DNA from: WQUF01 sp031549885
GTDB lineage: Bacteria; Bacillota; Clostridia; Clostridiales; Clostridiaceae
NCBI GenBank assembly: GCA_031549885.1
Contig: JAVBPD010000029.1
Location: 1-33,898, forward strand
Length of the DNA stretch: 33,898 nucleotides
Reading direction: 5' to 3'
The position numbers were made by a program, and so were the translations under genes. The notes under the pieces were generated by a model, which searched no databases, was not told the DNA's origin, and saw nothing but the letters and a program-made list of their open reading frames with translations. Shown one piece after another: positions 23,730 to 30,967 of the stretch. Positions within the stretch are counted from its first letter, which is position 1. Each line of letters starts with the position of its first letter.

Positions 23730-24337
23730 TTTCAAATGGAGTTTCTAAATGCGGTGGCGGAAATTATGATGATGCTAAATTAAGCGGTGTAGTTACTGTA
23801 CAAGGCTCTGTTAACTGCAATAAATTTCATTCTGAAGGTGTGTGTACCATAAATGGCTCCTTAGATGCTAAGGATATTGATATATCTGGAGTATGCAAGA
23901 TTAATGATTATGTAAAATCTGATAGCTTTAATTTATATGGTACAACTACTATTAAAGGAGATCTTCAAAGTGAAATTATCGATATAAACGGTTCTTTTAA
24001 CATAAATGGATCTATAAATGCTGATAAAATAAATATTGTAATAAGCTATAAATCTGATGTTAAATCTTGCTTTGGTGAATCTATCAGCGTTAAAAGAGGA
24101 AAAACTTCAAATATTTTTGATGTAATTATAAATAAAAAAAATGAGTTTAATGCTCAAACTTTAGAGTGCGATAATATTTATTTAGAACATAGCAATGTTC
24201 AAAGTGTTTATGGAAATAAGATTAAAATTGGACCAAAGTGCAATATAAAATATTTAGAATATAGCGAAAGCTATGAAATTGACCATTCATCTATGGTTTC
24301 TAAAGTTGTTAAAAGAGGTGAACAAGGTGCAAAGTAA
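23717..24337 (+). CDS. bacE: bactofilin-like polymer-forming protein (YhbE/BacE-like)
   Basis: A 206-residue protein made largely of short beta repeats with Gly/Asn turns and the bactofilin pattern S-G-V-V-T-V-Q-G-S-V-N-C-N-K-F-H-S-E-G-V-C-T-I-N. This indicates a right-handed beta-helix core (about 15-115). A second, more irregular half extends to a basic tail. Bactofilins (DUF583) self-assemble into cytoplasmic filaments; the B. subtilis YhbE/YhbF pair (BacE/BacF) is linked to flagellar assembly. The ATG at 23717 follows GGGAGG and overlaps yhbD. Strict filament formation by this protein is an inference. Confidence 0.85.
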   Translation: MPSLISNGVSKCGGGNYDDAKLSGVVTVQGSVNCNKFHSEGVCTINGSLDAKDIDISGVCKINDYVKSDSFNLYGTTTIKGDLQSEIIDINGSFNINGSINADKINIVISYKSDVKSCFGESISVKRGKTSNIFDVIINKKNEFNAQTLECDNIYLEHSNVQSVYGNKIKIGPKCNIKYLEYSESYEIDHSSMVSKVVKRGEQGAK

Positions 24338-24968
24338 TTTACGAGTGATTGGGGAGTCAACCCTTACAGATGGCATTTATAATAACATTAATATCGTAGG
24401 AATTTGCAATATTTATGGGTCTATAGAATCAAACCGCACTAAAGTTATTGGAGAATTGAAAATAAAGAAGAATTTAAATTCTAAATTTATTAAAATAATT
24501 GGCACTTTAGATGTAGATGAAAATTGTAAAATAGATGAAGCAAATATTTTAGGATCTGTTAAAGTAAAGCAAAATTTCAATTGTAATATTTTAAACTTAA
24601 ATGGTGTTTTATCAATTAATAATGATTGCAATGCAGAAAATGCAATTATTCATGGAGTAATTGAAATTAAAGGCTTGTTTAATGTTGACAGCATTGAATT
24701 TAAATCAAAATGCGAAAGCACTATAAATGAAATTGGAGGAAAAAAATTAACTGTTAAAAAACCAATTACAGGAATTTTTAACGATAAGGTGATTTTAAAC
24801 GCAAAAACTATTGAATTTGATGAAATAGATATAGATTTTGTAAAAGCTGATGTTATAAGAGGAAAAAGTATAAATATTGGAAGCCATTGTGAAATAAATA
24901 AAATTGAATATTCTAACTCTTTAAACGTTAAAGATGGCGCAAAAATACTTGAAAAACATAAATTTTAG
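24327..24968 (+). CDS. bacF: bactofilin-like polymer-forming protein (YhbF/BacF-like)
   Basis: A 213-residue paralogue of the preceding bactofilin with the same beta-repeat layout (G-E-S-T-L-T-D-G, N-I-V-G-I-C-N-I-Y-G-S, V-I-G-E-L-K-I-K-K, I-I-G-T-L-D-V-D). It shows the same two-part architecture, including a related F-D-E-I-D-I-D-F-V-K-A-D-V-I-R-G-K-S-I-N-I-G segment in the second half. GTG at 24327 is the start: GAGGTG lies 6 nt upstream, whereas frames opening further up have no RBS. It overlaps the end of the first bactofilin by 11 nt. Co-polymerisation of the two proteins is likely by analogy with BacE/BacF. Confidence 0.85.
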   Translation: MQSNLRVIGESTLTDGIYNNINIVGICNIYGSIESNRTKVIGELKIKKNLNSKFIKIIGTLDVDENCKIDEANILGSVKVKQNFNCNILNLNGVLSINNDCNAENAIIHGVIEIKGLFNVDSIEFKSKCESTINEIGGKKLTVKKPITGIFNDKVILNAKTIEFDEIDIDFVKADVIRGKSINIGSHCEINKIEYSNSLNVKDGAKILEKHKF

Positions 24969-24978
24969 TTAATCATTC

Positions 24979-25006
24979 ACTGACTTAATTTAGTCAGTAT
25001 TTTTTT
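24979..25006 (+). terminator. terminator of the bactofilin operon
   Basis: A 7-bp stem ACTGACT / AGTCAGT (24979-24985, 24992-24998) is followed by A and seven T, 10 bp after the bacF stop. Confidence 0.8.
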
Positions 25007-25100
25007 GTTTATTTTTCTTTAAATAAGTATAAAAAACATAAAAAACATAAAAATAATAATAAGTTTGTAAATTTTATTTTCACAAAAAGAGGTGGGAAAC

Positions 25101-25571
25101 TTGAGAAATTATATATGGGATTCTCCCCAAAATATAGATTCTTTTTTTGACGAACTTGAAGAAAATGCTTATAAACATAAATTTGATGATGATTCTTTTT
25201 ATATTAAAAGAATTTCTAATGATAAATTTAGAATAGAGTACCATAAATCACCTATTCAAAACTTTTTTAAAAGATTTCTTGAATGCAAAATTGAAATGGG
25301 ATCATCGGGTATTAAAATTGTGTCAAAATTTCATTTAGGATCTTCTATTATCTCAGTTTTAATACTTTGGATTTTATTTTATACTTTTGGAAGTGCAGAG
25401 GTAATATGGGATTTATCTAAACATCATAGTTTTATAATTTCTGTATTTACTTTTTTAATATTATTAAAAATATTTGCTTTCTCAGTTATAATAATTTTAA
25501 ATGCATTTAAAGGCGAACCTGAAAAGAAAATATTAAAGTTAATGAATGAATTTTGTATCTCAAGTAAATAA
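25101..25571 (+). CDS. two-helix membrane protein, unrecognised
   Basis: A 156-residue protein. The first about 80 residues are soluble, mixed charge and aromatic-rich, starting LRNYIWDSPQNIDSFFDELEE in the genomic frame. They are followed by two membrane helices (about 82-102 and 114-137) and a short basic tail ending G-E-P-E-K-K-I-L-K-L-M-N-E-F. The layout resembles cytoplasmic domains anchored by a C-terminal hairpin. TTG at 25101 is the start, as GAGGTG lies 6 nt before it; a GTG at 25092 overlaps that RBS. A decayed copy of its 3' end lies at 26866-26919 downstream of a different gene, so a second copy once existed nearby. No family is recognised. Confidence 0.7.
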   Translation: MRNYIWDSPQNIDSFFDELEENAYKHKFDDDSFYIKRISNDKFRIEYHKSPIQNFFKRFLECKIEMGSSGIKIVSKFHLGSSIISVLILWILFYTFGSAEVIWDLSKHHSFIISVFTFLILLKIFAFSVIIILNAFKGEPEKKILKLMNEFCISSK

Positions 25572-25574
25572 ATC

Positions 25575-25613
25575 AATGCCTCAAAATACGCTGTTTTGAG
25601 GCATTATTTTCTT
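25575..25613 (+). terminator. terminator of the two-helix membrane protein gene
   Basis: A perfect 12-bp stem AATGCCTCAAAA / TTTTGAGGCATT (25575-25586, 25594-25605) with a 7-nt loop is followed by ATTTTCTTTT. The same arm recurs at 26920-26931. Confidence 0.88.
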
Positions 25614-25740
25614 TTATTTTAAATTTAGTAAACTAAAATTTTTTTTTGAATATTATAATATTATGTAACATAAACAATACAATTTATGGTACATAAATCA
25701 TGTAAATGATTTGAAAAATAAATAATTTAAGGTGAACAGT

Positions 25741-26223
25741 ATGAAAAAATTTTTAAATAATTTAATTAGCCTGTTAGAAGCATCAGATAAAAGTTTAATA
25801 ATTATTTCATTAGTTCTTTTAGTACAATGTTTTATAAACTTATTTTATCCAAGTGCGCTTACAAAACAAGCCGAAAATATAGATATTGTTTTTAGAAGAT
25901 CTATAGCTGCTATTTTTGGGTATTTTATAAGTAGTAATTTTATTAATCGTAAACAAAAACAAAATACTTCAACACAAAATAATACTGATACACAAAATAA
26001 TAACGATACACAAAATATCTCAAACAAAAGCCCTAATATTTCTAAAAACTTTCAAATTGTTTTTGTATCAATTGTAGGAATAACCTCATTAATTGTTTTA
26101 ATAATTGCTAGAGATTTTGTTTCTATATTTGAAGGTGATCTGCAAACTATTGACCTTCTAAAAGACTTGGTATCTGGTGCTACAGGATTCTTAATGGGGT
26201 TTAATAGTAGCAAAAATAATTAA
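25741..26223 (+). CDS. tandem membrane protein paralogue 1, unrecognised family
   Basis: A 160-residue protein. An amphipathic N-terminus (M-K-K-F-L-N-N-L-I-S-L-L) precedes a first membrane helix (about 18-36), then a loop with the conserved T-K-Q-A-x-N-I-D, a second helix (about 50-67) ending in S-S-N-F-I-N, and an Asn/Thr/Gln-rich linker (about 70-98) built from three 6-residue repeats (T-Q-N-N-T-D-like). A third helix (about 104-123) and a conserved C-terminal D-L-Q-x-I-D-L-L-K-D-x-x-S-G-x-x-G-F-L-M-G segment follow. ATG at 25741 has AAGGTG upstream. It is about 80% identical by eye to the next gene, and each copy has its own leader and terminator. Size and topology recall holins, but no holin signature is present. 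Confidence 0.75.
   Translation: MKKFLNNLISLLEASDKSLIIISLVLLVQCFINLFYPSALTKQAENIDIVFRRSIAAIFGYFISSNFINRKQKQNTSTQNNTDTQNNNDTQNISNKSPNISKNFQIVFVSIVGITSLIVLIIARDFVSIFEGDLQTIDLLKDLVSGATGFLMGFNSSKNN
25972..26025 (+). repeat. three tandem 18-bp repeats inside paralogue 1
   Basis: Three in-frame 18-bp units starting ACACAAAATAAT (25972, 25990, 26008), the third diverged. They encode T-Q-N-N-T-D, T-Q-N-N-N-D and T-Q-N-I-S-N in the hydrophilic linker. The linkers of the other two paralogues differ in length, so this is a probable site of repeat expansion and contraction. Confidence 0.85.
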
Positions 26224-26246
26224 ATACTTTTAAAACATAATATAAA

Positions 26247-26295
26247 TAAGCTAAAGCCTTAAAGTATTTAGATTTTGAGGCTTTAGCTTATTTTT
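26247..26295 (+). terminator. terminator of paralogue 1
   Basis: A perfect 13-bp stem TAAGCTAAAGCCT / AGGCTTTAGCTTA (26247-26259, 26278-26290) is followed by five T. Confidence 0.85.
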
Positions 26296-26386
26296 AAATT
26301 TATTCAACTTAAAGAAACTTATGAATATCATATATTACGTAAACAATATAACTTTATGCATGAAAGTAATTAATAGGGTGGCAAAT

Positions 26387-26869
26387 ATGAAAAAATTTTT
26401 AAATAATTTAATTAGCTTATTAAGCGCATCAGATAAAAGTTTAATAATTATTTCATTAGTTTTGTTAGTGCAATGTATTATAAATTTATTTTATCCAAGT
26501 ACGCTTACAAAACAAGCAACAAATATAGATATTGTTTTTAGAAGATCTATAGCTGCTATTTTTGGATATTTTATAAGCAGTAACTTTATTAATCGTAATA
26601 TTAATCATAAGCAAAATAATTCAACATTACAAAATACAAAAATAAATATCGACGCACAAAATGCTTCAAACAAAAGTCCCATTATTTCTAAAAATTTGCA
26701 AGTTATTTTAGTATCAACTTTTGGAATAATATCATTAATCGTTTTAATATTTGCTAGAGATTTTGTTCCTATGTTTGAGGGTGATCTGCAAGTAATTGAT
26801 CTTCTAAAAGACTTGATATCTGGTTGTATAGGATTTTTAATGGGATCTAACAAAAATAAGAGCAGTTAA
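26387..26869 (+). CDS. tandem membrane protein paralogue 2, unrecognised family
   Basis: A 160-residue protein nearly identical to paralogue 1 over its first about 68 residues (four differences by eye). It has the same four hydrophobic segments and the same conserved C-terminal D-L-Q-V-I-D-L-L-K-D-L-I-S-G-C-I-G-F-L-M-G segment. The linker between helices 2 and 3 is different in sequence (N-S-T-L-Q-N-T-K-I-N-I-D-A-Q-N). ATG at 26387 is preceded by AGGGTGG; frames opening at 26321 lack an RBS. The 5' leader carries the same block (TACGTAAACAATATAA) as paralogue 3. Its stop is joined directly to a relic of the neighbouring gene family (26866-26919). Confidence 0.75.
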   Translation: MKKFLNNLISLLSASDKSLIIISLVLLVQCIINLFYPSTLTKQATNIDIVFRRSIAAIFGYFISSNFINRNINHKQNNSTLQNTKINIDAQNASNKSPIISKNLQVILVSTFGIISLIVLIFARDFVPMFEGDLQVIDLLKDLISGCIGFLMGSNKNKSS

Positions 26870-26919
26870 ATACGCTTAAAGATGAACCTGAAAGGAAAAT
26901 ATTAATGCTAATGAATTTT
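26866..26919 (+). pseudogene. relic of the 3' end of a second copy of the two-helix membrane protein gene
   Basis: Read in frame from 26866 this encodes LNTLKDEPERKILMLMN, matching LNAFKGEPEKKILKLMN at the end of the protein encoded at 25101-25571 (12 of 17 identical), with similar DNA. The frame is not preceded by the rest of the gene; the upstream sequence is the end of paralogue 2. A terminator like that of the parental gene follows. This is a deletion scar of a once larger duplicated unit. Confidence 0.7.
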
Positions 26920-26962
26920 AATGCCTCAAAATTTAAATGTTTTGGGGCATTAATTTATTTTA
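26920..26962 (+). terminator. terminator of paralogue 2 unit
   Basis: AATGCCTCAAAA / TTTTGGGGCATT (26920-26931, 26940-26951), a 12-bp stem with one G-U pair and an 8-nt loop, followed by AATTTATTTT. It is homologous to the terminator at 25575. Confidence 0.85.
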
Positions 26963-26969
26963 AATTTAT

Positions 26970-27056
26970 TCAACTTAAAAAAATTTTTGAATATTATATT
27001 ATGTATTACGTAAACAATATAATTTTATGTATGAAAGTAATCAATAAGGTGACAAT
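26970..27056 (+). promoter_or_regulatory. duplicated leader and promoter region of the tandem membrane proteins
   Basis: The block ATTACGTAAACAATATAA...TTTATG.ATGAAAGTAAT is shared almost exactly with the leader of paralogue 2 (about 26332-26375) and in diverged form with that of paralogue 1 (about 25663-25705). TATAAT within it (near 27018) is a good -10, but no strong -35 is seen at 17 bp. Each gene thus appears to be an independent transcription unit, duplicated with its promoter. Confidence 0.5.
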
Positions 27057-27521
27057 ATGAAAAATTTTTTAGATAAATTAATTAATTCAATTAAATTATT
27101 AAGCATATCAGATAAAAGTTTAATAATTATTTCATTTATTCTGTTAACACAATGTATTGTAAGCTTATTTACTAAAAATGCTCCAACAAAACAATCAGGC
27201 AACATAGATGTTGTTCTTAGAAGTTCTATAGCTTCTATTTTTGGATATTTTATAAGCGGTAACTTTATTAATAATAATAATTCAACATTAAACAATACCA
27301 ATGCACAAAACACCTTAAATGAAAATCCTATTATTCCTAGAAGTGTACAAATTACTTTAGTATCAACGTTCGGAGTAGCATCATTAATTGTTTTAATGCT
27401 TGCTAGAAATTTTGTTCCTATGTGGGATAGCGATTTACAAACTATTGATCTTCTAAAGGACATGATATCTGGTTGTATAGGATTCTTAATAGGTCAGCCA
27501 TATAATGGCAAACACAAATAA
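27057..27521 (+). CDS. tandem membrane protein paralogue 3, unrecognised family
   Basis: A 154-residue protein, the most diverged of the three tandem paralogues. It keeps the S-D-K-S-L-I-I-I-S helix 1, the T-K-Q-S-G-N-I-D loop, the I-A-S-I-F-G-Y-F-I-S-G-N-F-I-N second helix, the L-V-S-T-F-G-V-A-S-L-I-V-L helix 3 and the C-terminal D-L-Q-T-I-D-L-L-K-D-M-I-S-G-C-I-G-F-L-I-G. The linker is shorter and Asn-rich. The N-terminus carries a 3-residue insertion relative to the others. ATG at 27057 is preceded by AAGGTG. The conserved loop and C-terminal segments, against a free linker, show where function is likely to reside. Confidence 0.75.
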   Translation: MKNFLDKLINSIKLLSISDKSLIIISFILLTQCIVSLFTKNAPTKQSGNIDVVLRSSIASIFGYFISGNFINNNNSTLNNTNAQNTLNENPIIPRSVQITLVSTFGVASLIVLMLARNFVPMWDSDLQTIDLLKDMISGCIGFLIGQPYNGKHK

Positions 27522-27530
27522 ACGTAAAAC

Positions 27531-27566
27531 TAAACCCCTATCAGCTGAAAGCTGGTAGGAGTTTAA
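27531..27566. terminator. hairpin between paralogue 3 and the ZIP gene
   Basis: An imperfect 14-bp stem (TAAACCCCTATCAGC / GCTGGTAGGAGTTTA, one mismatch and one G-U) with a 5-nt loop. The following sequence is only moderately T-rich. It lies between convergent genes and probably serves both. Confidence 0.5.
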
Positions 27567-27618
27567 TGCTCTAATTTATTCTTATAGCATCTACAAATCT
27601 TTAAACTTCTTCTTTAGT

Positions 27619-28410
27619 TTAACCGCCAAGTATCCCCATTACAGCCATAATCCAGAAACCAGCAAGTATACCATAAGTTGCAGAATGACCCTCATTTGCA
27701 TTTTGTGATTCAGGTATAAGCTCTTCAACTACTATAAAAACCATGGCTCCTGCTGCTACGCTTAAAAGTATAGGCATAATTATCCACCCAAGGTGAGACA
27801 ATAGCGAAGCTAATATTATACCTATAACAGCAGCAATGGGCTCAGCAAAGCTTGCAAGTATTCCCCAATTTCTAGATTTTTCATAGCTAAAACCTGCTTG
27901 TCTCATAGGAAGTACAATGGCCATACCTTCTGGAAAATTTTGAAGAGCAAGTCCAAGTGCAAATACTAATGCAGCAGTTAGGTTCATTTTTCCAAAATTT
28001 AAAGCTGCTGCTATGACAACTCCAAGTGCCATACCCTCTGGTATATTGTGAAGTGCAACAGCCATTACTAAAAGCATAGGTTTTGAAAGTTTAGATTTTT
28101 TACCTTCAGGTGGGCTATTGTCCATATGTTGATGTGGTAAAACTTTATCAAGAAGTAGCATTCCCAAACAGCCTATAATAAATCCTGTAGTTGCAATTAC
28201 AGCTCCTAAAAGTCCATTACCTGCCTCATTAAATGCAGGGATTATTAAAGACCACACAGATGCTGCAAGCATAACTCCAGCAGCAAACCCTAAAAGCCCA
28301 CCTTGTCTTTTTTCAGATTTTAAAGAAACTTTTAATCCAAAAATTGAACCTAAAAAGGTTGCAATCCATGGAATTATCATCATTATTAAAAATAAACTAA
28401 TATTCAACAT
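27619..28410 (-). CDS. ZIP-family divalent metal transporter
   Basis: A 263-residue membrane protein with about eight helices. It has the ZIP metal-site helices A-V-A-L-H-N-I-P-E-G-M-A-L-G-V (TM4) and L-A-L-Q-N-F-P-E-G-M-A (TM5), and a His-containing TM3-TM4 loop (P-H-Q-H-M-D-N-S). The second site has Q-N where many ZIPs have H-N. It moves Zn(II) or similar ions into the cytoplasm. ATG at 28410 has AGGTGATGG upstream. It begins 9 bp after the HAD gene and so probably shares the Hsp70-type operon, although a functional link is not evident. Confidence 0.92.
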   Translation of the reverse strand: MLNISLFLIMMIIPWIATFLGSIFGLKVSLKSEKRQGGLLGFAAGVMLAASVWSLIIPAFNEAGNGLLGAVIATTGFIIGCLGMLLLDKVLPHQHMDNSPPEGKKSKLSKPMLLVMAVALHNIPEGMALGVVIAAALNFGKMNLTAALVFALGLALQNFPEGMAIVLPMRQAGFSYEKSRNWGILASFAEPIAAVIGIILASLLSHLGWIIMPILLSVAAGAMVFIVVEELIPESQNANEGHSATYGILAGFWIMAVMGILGG

Positions 28411-28419
28411 CCATCACCT

Positions 28420-29079
28420 TTAAAAATCATTTTTAATGACATCTATTACATCTCTTAATGATTTTAAAACAAAAAACGCTTCTTTTTCGTCTTCTTTGCT
28501 AATTTCTACTAAATCAGGTATTACAATGCACCTTATACCTGCTCTTATTGATGCCTTAAGACCATTATGAGAATCTTCTAAAACAATAGTACAGTCTTTA
28601 TTTGCTTTTGTTTTTTCCAGCCCTTTAAGAAAAATTTCAGGAGTTGGTTTGCTACTCTTTATATCATCACCACATATTAAATGTGAAAATCTATTATATA
28701 ACCCTGTAAGCTTTAGGTTATTTTCCACTGTGCTTCTTGTGCTTGAAGATGCTATTATCTTATCTATTTTATTTTTTTCCAAAAAATCAATTAACTCAAG
28801 AGCCCCATCTTTAATTATGATTCCTTCGTCTTTAATTATTTTTGCCATGTAATTTAATTTTTTATTTAATATTTCATGAAAAGGAACGCTATTTCCATAA
28901 TGTTTTATAAATAGCTTTTCTACAGAACGTCTACTTGAACCTGTTATGCTTTTAAAAAAATCAGAGTTAAAATTATAATTATAATCATTACCAAGCTTTA
29001 TCCATGCCATTCTAGAAACTCTTTCAGTATCAAATAATAAACCATCCATATCAAATATAACAAGTTGTAAATTTCTCAT
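28420..29079 (-). CDS. HAD-superfamily phosphatase (beta-phosphoglucomutase-like)
   Basis: A 219-residue HAD subfamily IA enzyme: motif I F-D-M-D-G-L-L-F-D-T-E (nucleophile and acid Asp), motif II A-S-S-S-T-R, motif III Lys in S-S-K-P-T-P-E-I-F, and motif IV E-D-S-H-N-G. The helical cap between I and II marks a small-metabolite sugar-phosphate phosphatase or mutase. ATG at 29079 overlaps the J-like protein stop by 4 nt (ATGA), which decides the start over a longer frame from 29097. Substrate unknown; the coupling to the chaperone genes is conspicuous. Confidence 0.9.
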   Translation of the reverse strand: MRNLQLVIFDMDGLLFDTERVSRMAWIKLGNDYNYNFNSDFFKSITGSSRRSVEKLFIKHYGNSVPFHEILNKKLNYMAKIIKDEGIIIKDGALELIDFLEKNKIDKIIASSSTRSTVENNLKLTGLYNRFSHLICGDDIKSSKPTPEIFLKGLEKTKANKDCTIVLEDSHNGLKASIRAGIRCIVIPDLVEISKEDEKEAFFVLKSLRDVIDVIKNDF

Positions 29080-30440
29080 ACTTGCCTTCCGCAGCAATTT
29101 TTATATTTTTTACCACTTCCACAAGGGCAAGGTTCATTTCTTCCTATTTTAGGACTATCTTTTACATAGGGTGTGCTACTGCTTACTGCTACTTCATCAT
29201 CAAAATCGAAATCATCCAAGTAATCATCATCAAAATAATCACTTTCAAAATATTCAGGATATTTTTTTCGAAGTTGTTTATATTTACCAAGATATTTATC
29301 AATTATAATCAATTCTTTTTTAGGATTTAAAATTTCATTATAAAAAGAAGAGCTAAGGTTATATATATTTAAATAATTATTTTTCACATATAATATATCT
29401 TTTCTAATGCTTGGCAATTTACTAATAATTTCAAACTCAGCAAAAAATTTATCTAAAGAAATATTGTCAAAGGCAAAATCATGTAGAAAAACATGAGCTA
29501 AATTCTTTAAGCTATCATTAACTTTTTCATCATTAAAAAAATCTAAATTTAATAAATTAGTCTTTGTCTTTTTTATTTTCTCTGTATCTTCTTGTTGTTT
29601 ATATTCGTAGTTATCTAAAATTAAAATAAATTTATCAAGTTCATGTTTAAATTCTTCAAAATCGGATATAGTGAAAATAAAACTTAAAACTGCTTTGTAT
29701 CTATTTTGATCTATTTTTGTACATGCTATATAAGACTCTATATACTTTTTTAAATAATAAATTGAATCTTCAATTTTATTTTTCAGCTTAAATCCAATTA
29801 CAGGAATAGCATATATTTCAAAATTTTCCAAAAACATATTTTCTTTAATGCTATCAGCTTTAGTTACTAAATTTAGTAACTCCTTGCCACCAGTTTTATC
29901 AGAAAAGTTAATATAATCAGTCCAAAGCTTTGAATTAGTTTCATCAAGGGATATAGCCCTTTTATATTCTGCGTCAGCTTTTTTATTAAAACCTCTTTCT
30001 TCATAACATCTGGCAAGTAACCCAGATAATTCTGCATTATCTTTATATTTAATGCACATTGGTTCCATTACATTTATCGCTTTAGTTGAATTTCCTAGGC
30101 TTAAATAAACTTCTGCTAAAGTCATTTCAATATCAATTTCATCCTTATGAGATTTTCTTAAAGTTAATAATAAATCTACAGCTTTTTTATACTGTAAATT
30201 GTTAATATATTCCTTGCAAATAAGAAACTCATTAGAAAATTCACTAGACACATTTAAAGTCTTATTATATTCTTCCCTTAAATTATCATCATAAAGGCGC
30301 TCATAAGCATTTCTAATTACTTTAAACCTTTCAGGATCCTTTTCTGGTGAGTATATTTTAATCATCTTAAAATAAGCTCTTTTAATGTCGCTCTTACTTG
30401 CTCCTTTAGGTATTCCTAATACATCATATAAATTTTCCAT
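29076..30440 (-). CDS. J-like / TPR / SEC-C protein lacking the HPD motif
   Basis: A 454-residue protein. Residues 1-60 form a J-domain fold: Y-D-V-L-G-I-P-K-G-A-S, D-I-K-R-A-Y-F-K, then F-K-V-I-R-N-A-Y-E-R-L. The catalytic His-Pro-Asp is replaced by S-P-E (31-33). The middle (about 70-190) has TPR-like repeats, including S-L-G-N-S-T-K-A-I-N-V-M-E-P and K-A-D-A-E-Y-K-R-A-I-S-L. The long helical remainder is unrecognised. The C-terminus is a full SEC-C zinc motif, G-R-N-E-P-C-P-C-G-S-G-K-K-Y-K-N-C-C (433-450). It lies in the Hsp70-like operon, 6 bp after the TPR-like gene. Without HPD it is not expected to stimulate ATPase in the normal way; a recruitment or adaptor role is inferred. Confidence 0.85.
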   Translation of the reverse strand: MENLYDVLGIPKGASKSDIKRAYFKMIKIYSPEKDPERFKVIRNAYERLYDDNLREEYNKTLNVSSEFSNEFLICKEYINNLQYKKAVDLLLTLRKSHKDEIDIEMTLAEVYLSLGNSTKAINVMEPMCIKYKDNAELSGLLARCYEERGFNKKADAEYKRAISLDETNSKLWTDYINFSDKTGGKELLNLVTKADSIKENMFLENFEIYAIPVIGFKLKNKIEDSIYYLKKYIESYIACTKIDQNRYKAVLSFIFTISDFEEFKHELDKFILILDNYEYKQQEDTEKIKKTKTNLLNLDFFNDEKVNDSLKNLAHVFLHDFAFDNISLDKFFAEFEIISKLPSIRKDILYVKNNYLNIYNLSSSFYNEILNPKKELIIIDKYLGKYKQLRKKYPEYFESDYFDDDYLDDFDFDDEVAVSSSTPYVKDSPKIGRNEPCPCGSGKKYKNCCGRQV

Positions 30441-30445
30441 AATAC

Positions 30446-30967
30446 TTACCTTCTCAATATTTTTTGTATAAATGTATATATAAAATTAGAATCTTTTTTA
30501 TCTTTTATATTTAAAATAAAATGTATTGTGGTACTATTGTAAATATCAAGTTCCAAAGCTTTTAAAAATCGCTCCTTGCCTTTAGTAAAATCTTTTATTA
30601 AAAAATAAAGAATGCCTTCCATATTATATTCAATAACAGATTTTCCAGAATTTTCACTTAAAATTTTCAATGCACCTTTATAATTTTTTAAATTTATTTC
30701 ATTTACAAATATATCGATAAAACTTTCATATTTTAAAAGACTATTCTTAAAAAAGTCGCTGTATTCCTCTATATCTAAAGCATAGTCATATGCCTTAGAA
30801 TAATACCCAAGCCTCATAAAGCATAATGCTGTTAATTTTTTTATTTCGATATTTACATAAGAATCTTTAGGTAATTTTTTTAGACTCTTTAAAGATCCAG
30901 AAATATCATTATTTTTAGCACAATCAAGGGCTTCATTATAGTAATAGTTTGAAATGTTTTCTATCAT
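30446..30967 (-). CDS. TPR-like helical protein of the accessory Hsp70 operon
   Basis: A 173-residue all-helical soluble protein with TPR-like pairs: Y-Y-N-E-A-L-D-C-A-K-N-N-D-I-S-G-S-L, L-C-F-M-R-L-G-Y-Y-S-K-A-Y-D-Y-A and F-T-K-G-K-E-R-F-L-K-A-L-E-L-D. It resembles the TPR part of the adjacent J-like protein and may help bind it or a client. The start ATG (30967-30965) shares one base with the Hsp70-like stop (TAATG), and the stop lies 6 bp before the J-like start. The family is not named; TPR assignment is by pattern only. Confidence 0.7.
   Translation of the reverse strand: MIENISNYYYNEALDCAKNNDISGSLKSLKKLPKDSYVNIEIKKLTALCFMRLGYYSKAYDYALDIEEYSDFFKNSLLKYESFIDIFVNEINLKNYKGALKILSENSGKSVIEYNMEGILYFLIKDFTKGKERFLKALELDIYNSTTIHFILNIKDKKDSNFIYTFIQKILRR

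Noticed and set aside
25972..26025. Short repeats as a CRISPR-like array
   Set aside because: They are contiguous 18-bp in-frame coding repeats without spacers.
25741..27521. Holin or prophage cluster
   Set aside because: No other phage gene (endolysin, integrase, structural) is nearby and no holin family motif is seen; kept only as a topology remark.
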